Assembly (NCBI GenBank): GCA_963930775.1
Contig: OZ005697.1
Coordinates: forward strand, 9,074,292-9,138,291
Length of the DNA: 64,000 nt
Direction of reading: 5' to 3'
Origin: Cliona cf. orientalis
Lineage: Eukaryota > Porifera > Demospongiae > Clionaida > Clionaidae
Under the pieces are notes generated by a model. That model saw nothing but the letters and a program-made list of their open reading frames with translations. It was not told the DNA's origin and searched no databases. The translations under genes were made by a program, and so were the position numbers. Of the stretch, positions 11,183 to 33,511 are shown piece by piece. Numbering within the stretch: the stretch's first letter is position 1; every line of letters starts with the position of its first letter.

Positions 11183-14100
11183 TCTCTCCATGTTTACACT
11201 CCATACATCCTCAAAACCACACAACACTATACTCCATCTATACTAATAACTTACAGGTGGTCCAGGAGGTCCTTGCGGTCCTGAAGGTCCTGGAGCACCA
11301 ATTTGTCCCTGCAAAAAAACAATACATAGCAATACTGCTCATACCATCTGCCGATAATTTGTGCTAGCTACAATTATTACTGTGCTGCACTTACAGGAGG
11401 TCCAGGTTCTCCGGGCAAACCAGCAGCACCCGGATCGCCAGGGGAGCCCTGTAAAGAAAGAACAAAAACAAGCAAACATAATAATTATATCATAGAGGCT
11501 CATTAGTGCTATGTATACTTCAATGGAATAGAGTTATTTAGCTTGGCATAGCAAAATTTTTTTGTCCAAAGTTAAATGAAAAAGTTTTGCTATGCCAAGG
11601 TAAATAACTCTATTCTATTGAAGCAAACATATAGTGCTCCTGCTATAGAGCATAATATGCATACTGTCTCTTTCCCACATCCCAGGAAATATTTTTGGAA
11701 AAAATTTCAATAAAAATATGACGTTAGTTTGCTATGTTTACTGGTGGTCCAGCTGCTCCAGGGGGGCCACTTGATCCAGGTTGACCCCCTTCTCCCTTCT
11801 CCCCCGGTACCCCCGGGGGGCCAGAGGGGCCGTGCGGGCCTTGGTCTCCCTTTGGTCCCCTCAATCCGTCAGCTCCAGGTGGACCCGCAGCTCCAGCAGG
11901 ACCCTGGTAATTAAATTATAATAACAATAACCTTTAATAATTTATAGTCATAAGTAGATGTACCGTGTCTCCTGGAGGTCCCCTTGGACCCTGAAGTCCA
12001 GTTTGTCCGGTGGGACCCTGCAGTGGAAGAAAATAATCATTAGAATGAATTTTGCTGAAATACAGCTTTTTAATATTATGGCCATCATTGAAAATTAGCA
12101 CTGACTAACGAACTGTCTGAACGGTTCACAGACTCTCCACTTTAATATTGACTTACGGCAAGACCCCTCTCTCCAGTTTCTCCCTTTTCACCTCTGTCTC
12201 CAAGGATACCCTGAATGATAGGAGAGTAGTAGTAGTATACAGTTACGTACCATCGATCGTCTCAAACAACGAGTATAAGTAACAGTATTATGATCTGTGT
12301 CTACTTACAACTGGTCCAGGTTGTCCGTCAATACCACTGAATCCTCTGTTTCCACGCTCTCCCTGAGAGAGAAAAAGAACGTAATTACATATCAACAGTC
12401 ACTACAATCATAGTAATACTATACGATCCAATAATAAGACACAAATGTTAATCCAAGAACATTGCTCTATTCTGACTTTCTGGCGGGAACCCCTTTTACC
12501 TAATATAATTTTCATTTTATAGCTTAAGACTATGCAGCTATATATTTTGCTGACCTTTATTCCCTTCTCTCCCTTTACTCCGCCCAGACCAGTGTCTCCT
12601 CTCTCTCCCGGCGCACCGTCAGCACCTGGTGACCCAGCTGGACCCCTGTCTCCAGGTGAACCCTGCGAGGATGATCAACAAAACACACACCACTCACCCA
12701 CAGTTGATATGCATCGTATAATTATAACGTATGCCACGACGAATTTGTATAACAGGCGCTTGGCTCCCACAAATCACGCAGAGCAGCATTTAAGCTGTGC
12801 AATTATAATAATATACTTTTGCTAGCTACATGCTGCCTACTTTTCAACAAAGACAACTAATATCGTAGTTATTTCTCCATGACAACTCACAGGCTCTCCT
12901 CTTGGCCCCTGAGGTCCTTGCGTTCCGGAAGGTCCGTCTTCTCCCTGTCACATGATTAAACGACATCAATAGTAATTATTATTAATGAATAAATAAATAA
13001 CTGACCTTTTGACCTTCGGAACCCCGATCTCCAGGCTCACCAGGCAAACCAGCTGGTCCCTAAGGGGGGTGGGGGGAGGGGATGCTTTAACTATTGAAAT
13101 CTTTGAGAGAATGGCTCATGCACTCACAGATTGACCAGACTGTCCATCGTCACCAGGATCACCGCGCTCTCCTCTCTCTCCGGGCTCACCAGGCAAACCA
13201 GCTTGACCGGGCTGACCAGCTGTTCCAGGGTTACCCTGGATTACAAAAATAAATTGAAACATAATAACATTATTATGTCTTTAATAACATGCATACTATT
13301 ACATCACTATCGTAGTGTGAATCATTCACTGTAATAAGCACAATAATGCACGAGAACTGGCAATTCAGATAATTATCTGACTAACTACTGATTTCTTTAG
13401 GCAAAATTATTAAATGATAAAAAGAAGATTTAACTCCAGCTTACAGGATTTCCAGGGGGGCCAGTAGGTCCTGGGAGGCCAGGGGGTCCAGAAAGTCCAG
13501 GATTTCCGTTATTTCCAGCAGTTCCAGGCGGTCCCTGCAATCCTTGTTCGCCTCTTCGTCCCTGCGCCCCGGACTCTCCCCTGGCACCCCTCTCCCCCTG
13601 CGGTCCAGTCGCTCCCGGGGGTCCGGCTGGCCCCTGATCTCCAGGCTCTCCGTCCACACCAGGCGCTCCCGACGTACCAACTTCTCCTCGCGCTCCCGGC
13701 AGACCTGGGTCACCGGGATCTCCTGAAGCACCACGCACACCACTGTCTCCCTTCTGTCCTCTCGCTCCAGGTGGACCAGGAGTACCGTCTCTTCCAGGAA
13801 GACCCTACGCACAATGTGAGTATGATATTATATTATTCATGGTACATGGCGGAGGCATAAACGACCCATTACCATTTAAATTGGTAAGGGTCGTCAAGTG
13901 TTATGGTGTATAATAATTATGTCCAGATATTGTACACGTGCAACTACAGTAATGCTGCCTGTATACTAGAAAATTCTATCTATACTTACAGGATCACCAG
14001 GAGCTCCAGCGAAACCAGGTGCACCATCTGATCCAGGGGAACCCTGCAAGAAACAAAGACCAATAAAATATCGAACAGTGAAGTTGTAATAGTTCTATAA

Positions 14101-17100
14101 TAGTCTTCAGTGTCTAAATAATATATATATCACAACTCACAGCCTCTCCAGGTGGACCTGAAGGACCTCTCGCTCCAGGCTCTCCAATAAATCCCTGACA
14201 GTAACAAAAAACAAAAAAATAATAATAGTCAAGCGCGATAATCACTGATTTATACAATAGCTACTACAAAGAAATAGCAAGTGGAGTGATCATGATCAAA
14301 TATGGCACTTGACTTACAGGGTCTCCAGGAGGTCCTGGTGGGCCTTCTGTACCTTGCGATCCCTAAAGATTGGCAAGGAAGCAAACAAAAGTTTAATGGA
14401 ACTGATATACTCAAAATTGTTGCAATATTAATAATATTATGTAGATATTTGATGCTTAACTCACCTTGGCACCAGGTCTTCCAGGTGCACCAGACAAACC
14501 TCTCGAACCTTGTGGTCCCTGCCAAGCAGTATGGAAAAATAAAGTTAAAGTGCCATCTCCCTTCCCCCTCTCTTTGTTTTCATCCTGCTCTCTCTCCCTC
14601 CCTCCCTCCCTCCCCCTCTCTCTTCTTTGGCACTGTTCACCTTTCCTCCAGGAGCTCCTGGTTCTCCTGGGAATCCAGACTGTCCTCTTCGTCCCTTAGG
14701 ACCTCCTAGACCTCGTTTTCCAGTCTCTCCGGGATTTCCCTTTGGACCTGGTGGGCCAGGGTAGCCAGCAAATCCCCTTGGACCTTGTGGACCCTAAATG
14801 CGTAATATTATGACGACATTCAACAGAAGAGTTGAATATTAACACGTATACGTAGCTCATATGATTTTATTAAACTTACTCTCTCTCCAGGTAGACCAGG
14901 GTTTCCAGGATTACCAGGCAAGCCAGGTGGACCCTATGGATGCAGCAAAATTAACAATCGATGATGCAGCGGTTTGAAAAAAAAAATCGAGTGCTTACAG
15001 AGAGGTATCTTTATAACTAATCTATCAACTGAGTTACTCAATTCAGTGTTTTAGTGAGATCCTCACAAACATGCACTAGGTAATATTAATAATTAGTGAG
15101 CTCACTTGAGGCCCATCCTCTCCGTCGTGTCCATGGATACCAGCTGATCCGGGAGGCCCCTGTGTTAATAATTGTTAATTAATTAGCAATAGCGTGAAAC
15201 GATTAGAATAATGAAACGTGTATTTGCACCACATGCAGTTGACTTACAAGTGGACCTTGATCTCCAGGTGGACCTCTTGCGCCGGGCAATCCATCATGTC
15301 CCTACCGAATAACATTGCAAAAAAAAAATTCACAATTCATATTAATTTGCCCGTCAGTGATAGTATCGTAATAGCAAGCAAGCAACATGCATGCAGGCAG
15401 CTAACTTACTCTCTCTCCCTTTTCACCAGGTGGACCGTGAGGGCCAATGTCTCCCTGAAGTTAAAAATGCAGCAATAAACTTTAACAATAAACATTAGCA
15501 GAATCTGGAAATTATAGATCCTATTTGTAGCAAATATAGTGATCTGATTGGTTGAAATAAATAATCAGTAGACTGTACTTACAATATCTCCGGTTAGTCC
15601 TGATGACCCAGGAGGACCTGGGGGTCCCGGAGTTCCCTGAAATCAAACAGATTGAGCAGCATAAAAACATTATCATTATAGCGTGATTATCTGCATTACT
15701 ATAGGCAGCACTTACTGACACTCCTTTCTCTCCTGCTGGACCCTCTGGACCACCGTGACCCTGCAATCAAGCACACGGATTAGTTCGTACATGAAATCAG
15801 AAAAAGATTGATCATTCATTGATGCTGCGAAAATGTATTACCGTAGATCGGGATATTTTCGCCAGTAAAATATTTCACTTGTAAATTTTTCGTGTAGTCT
15901 AATTTTCGCCGCCAGGCTGAACTTGGTATAGGTCGTCATACATTACTCAAATATTTCGCGCGTTTAATTTTCGCCACCTAAGCAACTGGCGAAAAATTTT
16001 TAACGGTAAAAATTTCCCGATCTACGGTATAGCTATATACACGCCAACGATTAACGTGCTACAGCTGCAAGACAGTACATAGGGGTAGTAAAATTAATAG
16101 TATCGTGTTCACTCACAGGCGGTCCCTCAGGTCCCGGTGGTCCCACGTCTCCGTTAGCTCCCGATGCTCCATCAACACCTGGAGGTCCTTGGGCTCCTGG
16201 TACTCCATCACGACCCTGGAATGGGAATCAGACAATATGTAGAGGAATGGGAATCTGAGAAATAGTACTTAGAAGAGTGATAGTATGTGCTTGGCTATAT
16301 TATAATTATGGAAATAAAATAGGGACAAACTACTACATTACGCTTAGTATTGTATAGCATGTCAAATAACTCATCTTAAGATTGTGTATGCATCTTATAC
16401 ATACTCACCGGTGGTCCAGGTGTTCCCCTTTGACCTTGGAATCCCCGCGGTCCAGGGGGTCCTCTCGATCCCTTCGTACCTGGCTCTCCCGCCTCACCAG
16501 TTGGTCCCTAGCGCATGCAACGAAATAACCATCATTCCAATAAATTATATACATCGTATGATAGTCTAAAATCAATCGCATAGCAATTAAGTTCAAAACT
16601 CACTGGAGGTCCTGGGGGCCCGATATCTCCAGGGGGTCCTTGAATACCTTGCGGCCCCTGGAAATGTCAAAGATAACAATAATAAGGATGTTAGTCATGC
16701 TTCTAATAATAATAATTCATGCGTCTTTCTCGTAATTGGATACTTTCTCAGTTTTACTTGAAGAGTGTAATCTCTCTTACACACACACACACACACTGAA
16801 AGCTGCCACAAACCCTACCTGATTTCCAGGAGGTCCTAGTGGTCCTGGATCTCCAGGGTGACCTGGTTCACCGTCCTCCCCGTTCTTTCCAGGAGGTCCT
16901 TGTACTCCGTTAACTCCCTGGGTGATTATTTTAGCGATACACGCCATAATAATAATATCATGCTACTTTGTAACAGTGGTAGAAAATGACTATATAATTA
17001 TTATAATGCAACTTTATGCTAATGGAACGTCTATTTGACATAAAATTATACCCCCTTTAAACATTATTTTCATTCTCACAAACCTATAGACATGTAATCT

Positions 17101-17546
17101 CTGCAATGCATTGCAATGAGGTGAGCTCTGCTATAATATATCTTATAAACTTATTAGCTCACTGGGGGTCCCTTGGGTCCTTGCGGTCCTTGTCCTCCGA
17201 CCAAACCAGGATTTCCTTTGTCTCCAGGTGGTCCACGAGCTCCAGGGTGGCCGGGGGCGCCTGGAGGCCCTCTCTCTCCGTCCTTTCCTCGGGCACCAGG
17301 TGGTCCAGAGGCTCCAATTGCCCCCTACACACACACATACACATACACAGACCAGGTCCTCAATACACATGTGCACTACTCATAATAATGATACATTTGC
17401 ATGGCTTTTTTTTTTTTTTTTGGCCGAACTTACAGGAGTTCCTCTGTCTCCTGGTACTCCTACAGGACCATCTTGTCCAGCTGGACCCTACAGTGAACAG
17501 AAGAAAATTCGAAAAATACTCTACAATCAATCCTAAAACTAGGAGG

Positions 17547-17601
<55 letters not shown>

Positions 17602-18834
17602 GAGGAAGAGAGAGAGGGAGCCAATAAACTCACTGGAGGTCCTCGTCTTCCCTGCGGTCCAGGAGGGCCCCTCGGTCCCATGTCCCCCTGATTAGGAGAG
17701 AAATATAGTACACCATAATAATATTGTTATAGCAAATAAGCATGCACCCAGCCCCACCCACTCAACTGGCAGCTATGAGCGAGCCCCGCCCTCTTCGCTC
17801 TCACACCTCAACAAGACTACAATTTTCACTGTAAGAAGCAAGTCCCACCTATGTAGCCGAATGGTAACAAGCTCCGCCTATAAAGGCTAGCTACCCCCAC
17901 CCCTTTTTCTGCATCCACAACTGTGACTCACGGGGGTGCAGCTTGCAATAGGTGCCTTGTAAGGATCAGTGCTTGGAGGGCCGTTCGGTGCTTCACCATC
18001 AAGCTGAAAACAAGAGCAAGTGAAAAAGAAATGTTTAAATATAATATAATATAAGTCCCCATCTCTGTCATAATATGAAAAAATGTCAAACTTATTAACA
18101 ATCCCCAATTAATTTTAGGCATTATTTGTATGCCTATTTATGCATATTATTTTATCTCATAAACAACACCTTAAAAGACTTACAAAGAAGGCTTGTCCAG
18201 GGGGTCCTGGGGGTCCACGCGGTCCAGGGTACCCAGGGAGGCCAGGATCTCCCTATGGATAAAGATCAATCCACAAAATATTCCAATTTTCGCAGAGCCT
18301 CCTAAAATCTCTGAGATATATATCTAAAGAAACAATCTAGCTAGCTATACGAAAATTAATGATCTCAAGATTGTCTTCCTTTTGGTGGTCATTGGTAGCT
18401 ACAGGCCTTCTTCTCTTACCCTTGGTCCTTTCTGTCCTGGTAGACCGGGGACGCCGGGAGGTCCCCTGGCACCTGGTCTGCCATCTGGTCCTCGAGGTCC
18501 AGGTGTACCAATCTATCGGATGGCATTTTGTGGATAAAATAATAATATTATGGAAGAAATGATAGTCATTCATGCATGCAGCATACCGGTCCAAATATCA
18601 CGTCTCCAGGCGCTCCCTTCTCTCCTTTTGCCTGCATTAAGGATAAAAGGAATGACTTCGATCCACAACTCATGCATTCTAGAATCTACATGCTCTGGTA
18701 CAATTGTAACAGTTATAACATTAATGATAATGATGTAAAGAATAACCATTGCATTATAGTAACTTACCCCCTTGATGGCCAGATCAACAACTGTGTCAGT
18801 AACCTATAGGCAGATAAAATTGTGATCGATATGA

Positions 18835-18878
<44 letters not shown>

Positions 18879-21799
18879 CCTTTGAGTTATCCTATGCATC
18901 TCTCCCCCCTCTCTCTCCCTCTCTATATCTCCCCCCCCCCCCCCCCCCCCCACACACACACATACTGTTCCACACATAACTGTATGCTCATTTGCTTACC
19001 CCAGCTTGCAGTAATGCTTGTGTCAACGAAACAGCTGGAAGTAGTTCACAATCTGCACCACCCTCTGGCACATTCAGACACTGGATAGAAGCCAAATCGT
19101 CTAGTGAAACCGAAGCACCTGCGTCACACTGGACTGAGTAGAGCTGTTGTATTGCTCCCTGTACAGGTGTAAGTAGAACACTGTATTGACAAACTCTCAC
19201 CTTCCATTACGGATAGTACAATGACTCGATCATAATATGAACTTAATTGACTGTGACATAGTCATTATAATATATATAGAGTGAGTACCATGAGGCACAA
19301 AATATTATGCAAGTATGTACATCAAAAATGGACCCCTCAAGAAAGTTTAATTTTAAGCCCATTGTAGTTTTGTTACATAGACTAGCTCATAAACAGCTTA
19401 TTAAGCTCTATGGTAAGCATCGGGTATTATGGATATTAAAGCCTCGATCAGGGCAAAATTAAAATTAGTGTGAAAATTGTAGTAACACGTGTTAAAACAT
19501 TTTTGGCAGCGTTGCCTCTAGCAGACAATGCAAATGAAATTTAACTCACAGAATATGAATTGGCAAGAGTAACTGCTTCTCCGAGGACTCCAATCGAGCT
19601 TATCGGAGCTGTAACAGTGAATGGGAGGCTCTGTACTTGTCCGCAATCTAGATATAGAACTGCATTGCTTCCATCAAGGCAAACCTGGGCCCTTGAGAGG
19701 TCACCGGTAACGTTTTGATTGAAGGTAACTCGACTACCACCAATATTCAGCTCAATCGTGCGTCCCGCTACAAGCAGTGGAGAGTTCACCGAGTACATCA
19801 GCGTGTCTCGTGCTGAATCATCAAGGCTTCCCACGGTGAAGGCCAAGCAAAGGGGAAAGGTGTTGAAATTATTTAAAATAGGACGAACAGCTGGGCTGGC
19901 ACCGGGGACAGTGTCAAAAAAATTAAATAGTCCTGTTATGTTGTCAATTTCATCTGGAGGAACAGGGGGGTTCACGGTTCGTAGAGCACTATCACCTCTC
20001 GGCGGACAGATACCACCGACTGTTAGTAGTCGCTGAGGGGGGGACCTGGCACTCTCGAGAAATAGGTTGTAATAGTCTGCAAGAGGAATAGATCTAGAGT
20101 GAATGAATCTCCTGAGCCCCCCCCCCCCTTAGGGGGAGTCCTAAAGCTGCCACTATTACGCATATTATGTAGCACATTCATACAATGTATGTGTAATTAT
20201 TGAGAGATTACATACCATCAATATTGCATGCTCCAGATGTCTGAGCATGAAGTGTTTCCCATGTCATGCAGACCAGCAGCAGAAATCCTATCAGGGACCT
20301 TCAAAATAAGAGTTTTTGTGATTATAAAGTTGACCAACTAACACAATTATAATAATAATTATGGTACAGTTTTATAAACAGCAGATTAACTTAAAAATTG
20401 TGATAGAGGTTGAGGTCCTAACCTATTATAAGTTTATATTTTGGATTTTTTTGTCAGTAGCATCCACTATTTTTATCATTAGTAATTTTCAAGCATTTTA
20501 TCACGACTTCTCAATATGTGTGTAGGTCCATCCCTATTTTTGTGCTGGTCAATCTATATATATGTGTGAGATGCCGAGAGGGTTATAAGAGGGGGGGGGG
20601 GAGGGGGAGGGGGAGGGGGGAGGGGAGTCTGGAGTTAGCCCCTATAGAGTTGAATTTGTGGTGCTAATAACTATTAATAAATCGACCAGCAGAGCACTAG
20701 CCTTTACAAGAGTGTACGGCTAGAGCACAGTATAGCCTCGTCCCCAGGCCCTTTGAGGGGAGGAGGAGAAAGGGCCTGGTACACACTGTTTGCGCATGCT
20801 CAGTTACCCTAAGAATCTTAGGGGATCGGATATTTCCTAGTATACTTGCCCTTTGACCTTAACTCCTTTAGCAAGCTTAAAACGGTTCGAGTTTCGAGCG
20901 AGACTTCGAGGAAGCTCAAGGGACTTCGCCTTATCGATCAACGAAGGACTGCCTCGACTCCAATCGGAGTAGGCGCGCGTTTAGCACGAGCGCTAGTGCG
21001 AAGGTCATTCCGTATTCTGTAGACATATGGATCGTTTCACTTATCAGCACGTGGTAGGGGTTAGTGTACGTAAACTTTTACGGACGTTTTTACGGAAAAG
21101 TTGACGCATGCGCAAACGGTGTGTACCAGGCCCTTTCTCCTCCTCCCCTCAAAGGGCCTGGGGACGAGGCTAGAGCACAGTAATAATTAATCAGTGGCTC
21201 ATATGCATGACATCATAGGTATTTAGTCCTAGGATTCCAGGCACGATCAACCTGAGCTCGGGGTGAATAATGTGTATAGCCACACCCACTCGATCACACC
21301 ACAACTATGCACCTAGTAGTTGAGTGTGACATGCAAAAGTTGTATCACCTGCATGGAGGAGTCTACATTACTATTATTATATCTAGCTACATGGCAATAA
21401 TATTAATTAAATGGGCCATGCCACCAGCTCATATTGAAAAATTACCATAATTATGAACTTGCTAAATAGTAGGCTGATAAAATGGCTGCATTGCTACAAT
21501 CTTTCTACTTTATTGCAGAACTGGCATTTCAACCACAGGTACATGTGCAGTTGAAACTTGTGGTCTATAGCCTCTTCACACATCATAAATCGGGTTATAG
21601 CTGCAATTTGCGCGGCCTTACATAGTTTGGCATGTTACCAGTGAATCTACCGTTCGTTTAGACTAGCAGCAGCCTTATAACTAATTTCCGATGCCGCTGG
21701 AACGCGACATTCATAAATAATTACAGACGTGGCTGCAAATACAGTCGGAAAACATTCCGCAGCTGGACTACTAACGGAAAACAAACCAACATACCTCAT
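7780..21799 (-). CDS. fibrillar procollagen alpha chain, gene A
   Basis: About 51 coding exons on the minus strand encode roughly 1,600 residues. Order: signal peptide (coding exon 1 is only ATGAG at 21795-21799, spliced to 20216-20298, giving [13 protein letters not shown]...); a cysteine-containing TSPN/LamG-like domain; a short minor helix; a non-collagenous linker with one Cys; a major helix of about 337 uninterrupted Gly-X-Y triplets; and a COLFI C-propeptide. This is the secreted, trimeric precursor of extracellular fibrils. The TSPN-like module resembles the type V/XI layout. Exon phases agree throughout except at the last exon. The C-propeptide keeps cysteines 1, 2, 4 and 5 but has lost 3, 6, 7 and 8 of the vertebrate set, so it may be a specialised chain. 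It is divergent from gene B and convergent with DDAH. Confidence 0.9.
8767..9060. repeat. diverged tandem duplication in gene A intron
   Basis: Two copies of about 150 bp start with CTTCTCTTCTTGTAGGTATAC at 8767 and 8930, and both contain TTTGTTAG...GAGGAAA...GATGATT...CATAGTATAC. It lies in the GC-AG intron between the first two C-propeptide exons. Confidence 0.75.
9767..9838. repeat. (CT)n microsatellite in gene A intron
   Basis: A pyrimidine tract on the plus strand between two helix exons. Similar (CT)n or (GA)n runs occur in gene A introns at 11096-11179, 14565-14628 and 17542-17613, and a (CA)n run at 10609-10632. Confidence 0.85.
11521..11620. repeat. near-perfect hairpin, 36-bp arms
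   Basis: Arms 11521-11556 and 11585-11620 are reverse complements with about two mismatches (core AGAGTTATTTA and TTGGCATAGCAAAA), separated by a 28-nt loop, inside a gene A intron. It could be a tiny foldback element or an intronic RNA hairpin. Confidence 0.8.
15839..16029. mobile_element. MITE-like palindromic element (CCGTA family, member 2)
   Basis: Inverted termini CCGTAGATCGGGA and TCCCGATCTACGG, flanked by TA on both sides. The core GGTATAGGTCGTCAT is at 15926-15940. Non-coding; sits in a gene A intron. Confidence 0.8.
17932..20298 (-). other. gene A N-propeptide exons (signal, TSPN-like, minor helix)
   Basis: Exons in transcript order: 20216-20298 (rest of signal peptide, then TSGACNID), 19550-20076 (176-residue TSPN/LamG-like domain with [18 protein letters not shown] near the place of the family's WHR...DC strand), 19000-19158 (three more Cys), 18768-18803, 18587-18631, 18420-18512 and 18184-18252 (minor helix, about 18 triplets in two blocks) and 17932-18003 (linker [18 protein letters not shown] with a Cys before the major helix). 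Assignment of the globular part to TSPN rests on position and weak pattern similarity; a profile search would settle it. Confidence 0.7.
18836..18964. repeat. composite (CT)n, poly-C, (CA)n tract
   Basis: A long CT microsatellite runs into about 20 consecutive C residues and then ACACACACA. A similar poly-C/CA junction occurs at 38037-38072 in gene C. Confidence 0.85.
20587..20628. repeat. G-rich tract in gene A intron 1
   Basis: Runs of G separated by single A residues. Several G-runs could allow a G-quadruplex, but no function is shown. Confidence 0.6.
20721..21182. mobile_element. 436-bp element with perfect 50-bp terminal inverted repeats
   Basis: Left arm begins GCCTCGTCCCCAGGCCCTTT at 20735; the right arm ends with its exact reverse complement at 21170. 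The inverted similarity extends past the perfect 50 bp into GTTTGCGCATGC on the left and GCATGCGCAAAC on the right. The 12-mer TAGAGCACAGTA flanks both sides (20721-20732 and 21171-21182), as a target-site duplication would. Long arms and a direct repeat of 9-12 bp suggest a non-autonomous Mutator-like element, but the superfamily is uncertain. It lies in intron 1 of collagen A. Confidence 0.85.
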
Positions 21800-23651
21800 G
21801 ATTGCATGCGCTATACAGTGCAGTCCTGAGCTCCTGCTACACTCCCTGTCGCTGCAGTCCTACCGAGCGGCTGGCTACAGCTGGAGAAAGAGTGCAAACA
21901 GTGACAGTTCACGGTCCTGCAATTCAAAGTCCTCCGAGGCCTTTGCAATTGGCGGCGCCTACCAGACTCTCCCGGCCGAGAAGGGAGGATTGCTACGCAG
22001 CGGTGAGGAGAGCTAGCATTCACACAGATGCCATTTGCATTACGGGCCCGGCGCTGACTTGCCCGTATGCACAGACAAAGGGGCATTATTTGCGGACAAT
22101 GCCACTGGTATGGCACAATGAGCGTTCTTTCGAGTCACGTTCCAAGCCGCTTTGGATAATGGAATATCGAAATGATGCCGCCACAGTTGGCCGTACGGCC
22201 AATCCTGTACTTGCGCCTGCGCAGTGTCCCGGAGTACACTTTTCGCGGGAACTATAATCATAAGGCCGAGTCTAGTACTGCTATAATATTATAGCCTGAA
22301 GAGCATAATCACCGCTCATTCTTTCTGGCCTTCTCTCAGTCTCAGTCAAAAACTTAGCCACCACTATAGCTACCTCCAACTTCATTATCAGGAATTTGCA
22401 TTATTCACCCATAGGTGCTAGCTATATTAATCTACAGTCTTCTACACAGCTATATATATGTAAGTGAATTTTACACCAGAGATGCCTGTTCTTATATGCA
22501 CACTTGCAAGAGAGGAAGATCTTTCACTCAGTGGCATTTCTTGCAATTGGGGGGCTTCACTTCCTTATGTGTACATAATATACATAGTTGATCACTGACA
22601 TTGATATGATCCAATCCAATGTTTATATATGCATCCTGAAAGTGTAGTCAAAGCTACCAACACTGCTGGACAATAACTCTCAGAGATGCTGACAATGACC
22701 TCTGTCTGATCAGATCTATGCATGCTGGGCATGAATTAGCTGTGCTCTATAGTGCAAGCTTATAGCTGCTGTATCCGAATACATATTATATTAATAATTA
22801 TCATTAATAATACAGATGACAGTGTCTATATATGATGCTCTAGTATACAGTTCGGCTGCAATCAACACTGATCTGAGCAAGCATCAATATACTTATTGAT
22901 TATCAGATTCTATGATTTCTTATGCACTACTTCCTTCCATATCTAAAGCCCTGAGCTCACTGCAGCTGTATGCCTATAGCTATCGGTACTATAATTCACA
23001 GGTGTACATTTTTATTAACTGTTTACATGGAAGTATTCCATCAATGTGCTTCAGTTTACAGCCTACAGGTTTCTTTAGCACCAGCAGTGTAGACTGACTC
23101 CTGTGCATGTAGAGCTACACTTTGTCCAACACAGTTGCATACCAGAAACTCCATTATTATAAATCAGAAGTATAAACACCCCTCCCCTCTAGACGACACA
23201 AATGTCCTCCACCATCAATGTTCTTTATCTGGACAACAATATGGCATACTTGCACCGATGGGTGATCATTGTTAGCTGCTGAATGACAGGAAGGAATTCT
23301 TAGTAAGGTGGGGTCCAATACTGGAGAACTATTGCATATCTTCCCAGCCCACCATCCACATATCTAAGCAGTGTACCAACTGGCCTGGAGTACAGTTGAG
23401 TGCGTGGAAGCTTCTTGTAAGCTACTACTAGCATCATTTTTGCATCTAGCTGTGGACTAGTTAGCCATCAGCTGTTACCTGGATTAGGCCTTATATCCTT
23501 AAGGCATTGAGCTGGGTAGTTACAGCTGTTGGAGTAAGTAGATACAGCTGTAGTGTAGAGTGGATCCGAGAACGGCCACTTAAAGAGGAGTTCTGTACAA
23601 GCTAGTGTGTTTTCCTCAGTCAAGAGCTGGCCATAAAAATTTCAAACAATT
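21800..23651. promoter_or_regulatory. shared intergenic region of divergent collagen genes A and B
   Basis: About 1.85 kb between the two start codons. Near gene A there is a less AT-rich stretch (about 21830-22260) with an NRF1-like TGCGCCTGCGCA at 22211-22222 and an E2F-like TTTCGCGGGAA at 22241-22251. The open frames here overlap on both strands and show no domain. The rest is AT-rich without recognisable features. A bidirectional regulatory role is inferred from the divergent layout. Confidence 0.45.

Positions 23652-33511
<9,860 letters not shown>

Larger units (their letters stand above)
9414..17687 (-). other. gene A major triple helix, 38 exons
   Basis: In transcript order: 17634-17687, 17434-17487, 17163-17324, 16819-16917, 16604-16657, 16409-16507, 16117-16215, 15716-15760, 15583-15636, 15410-15454, 15248-15301, 15106-15159, 14880-14933, 14641-14793, 14465-14518, 14318-14362, 14141-14194, 13990-14043, 13445-13804, 13128-13235, 13006-13059, 12891-12944, 12555-12662, 12309-12362, 12157-12210, 11964-12017, 11742-11903, 11395-11448, 11255-11308, 10948-11055, 10782-10835, 10655-10708, 10472-10525, 10293-10346, 9869-10030, 9659-9730, 9548-9583, 9414-9476. 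All begin with a complete Gly codon and are phase 0. Lengths are 36, 45, 54, 72, 99, 108, 153, 162 or 360 nt. The last exon carries four triplets and then the C-telopeptide IQVPIASQE. Summed helix: 1011 residues, no interruption seen. Confidence 0.88.

Noticed and set aside
13430-13812. Several overlapping long frames within one exon of collagen A
   Set aside because: Only the Gly-X-Y frame is real. The other frames are by-products of the GGN-CCN-rich repeat, as are antisense Pro/Gly frames over all helix exons.
21802-22257. 151-codon open frame upstream of collagen A, with an opposite-strand frame
   Set aside because: No domain, no splice context and overlap with the likely 5' UTR and promoter; the higher GC content explains the length.
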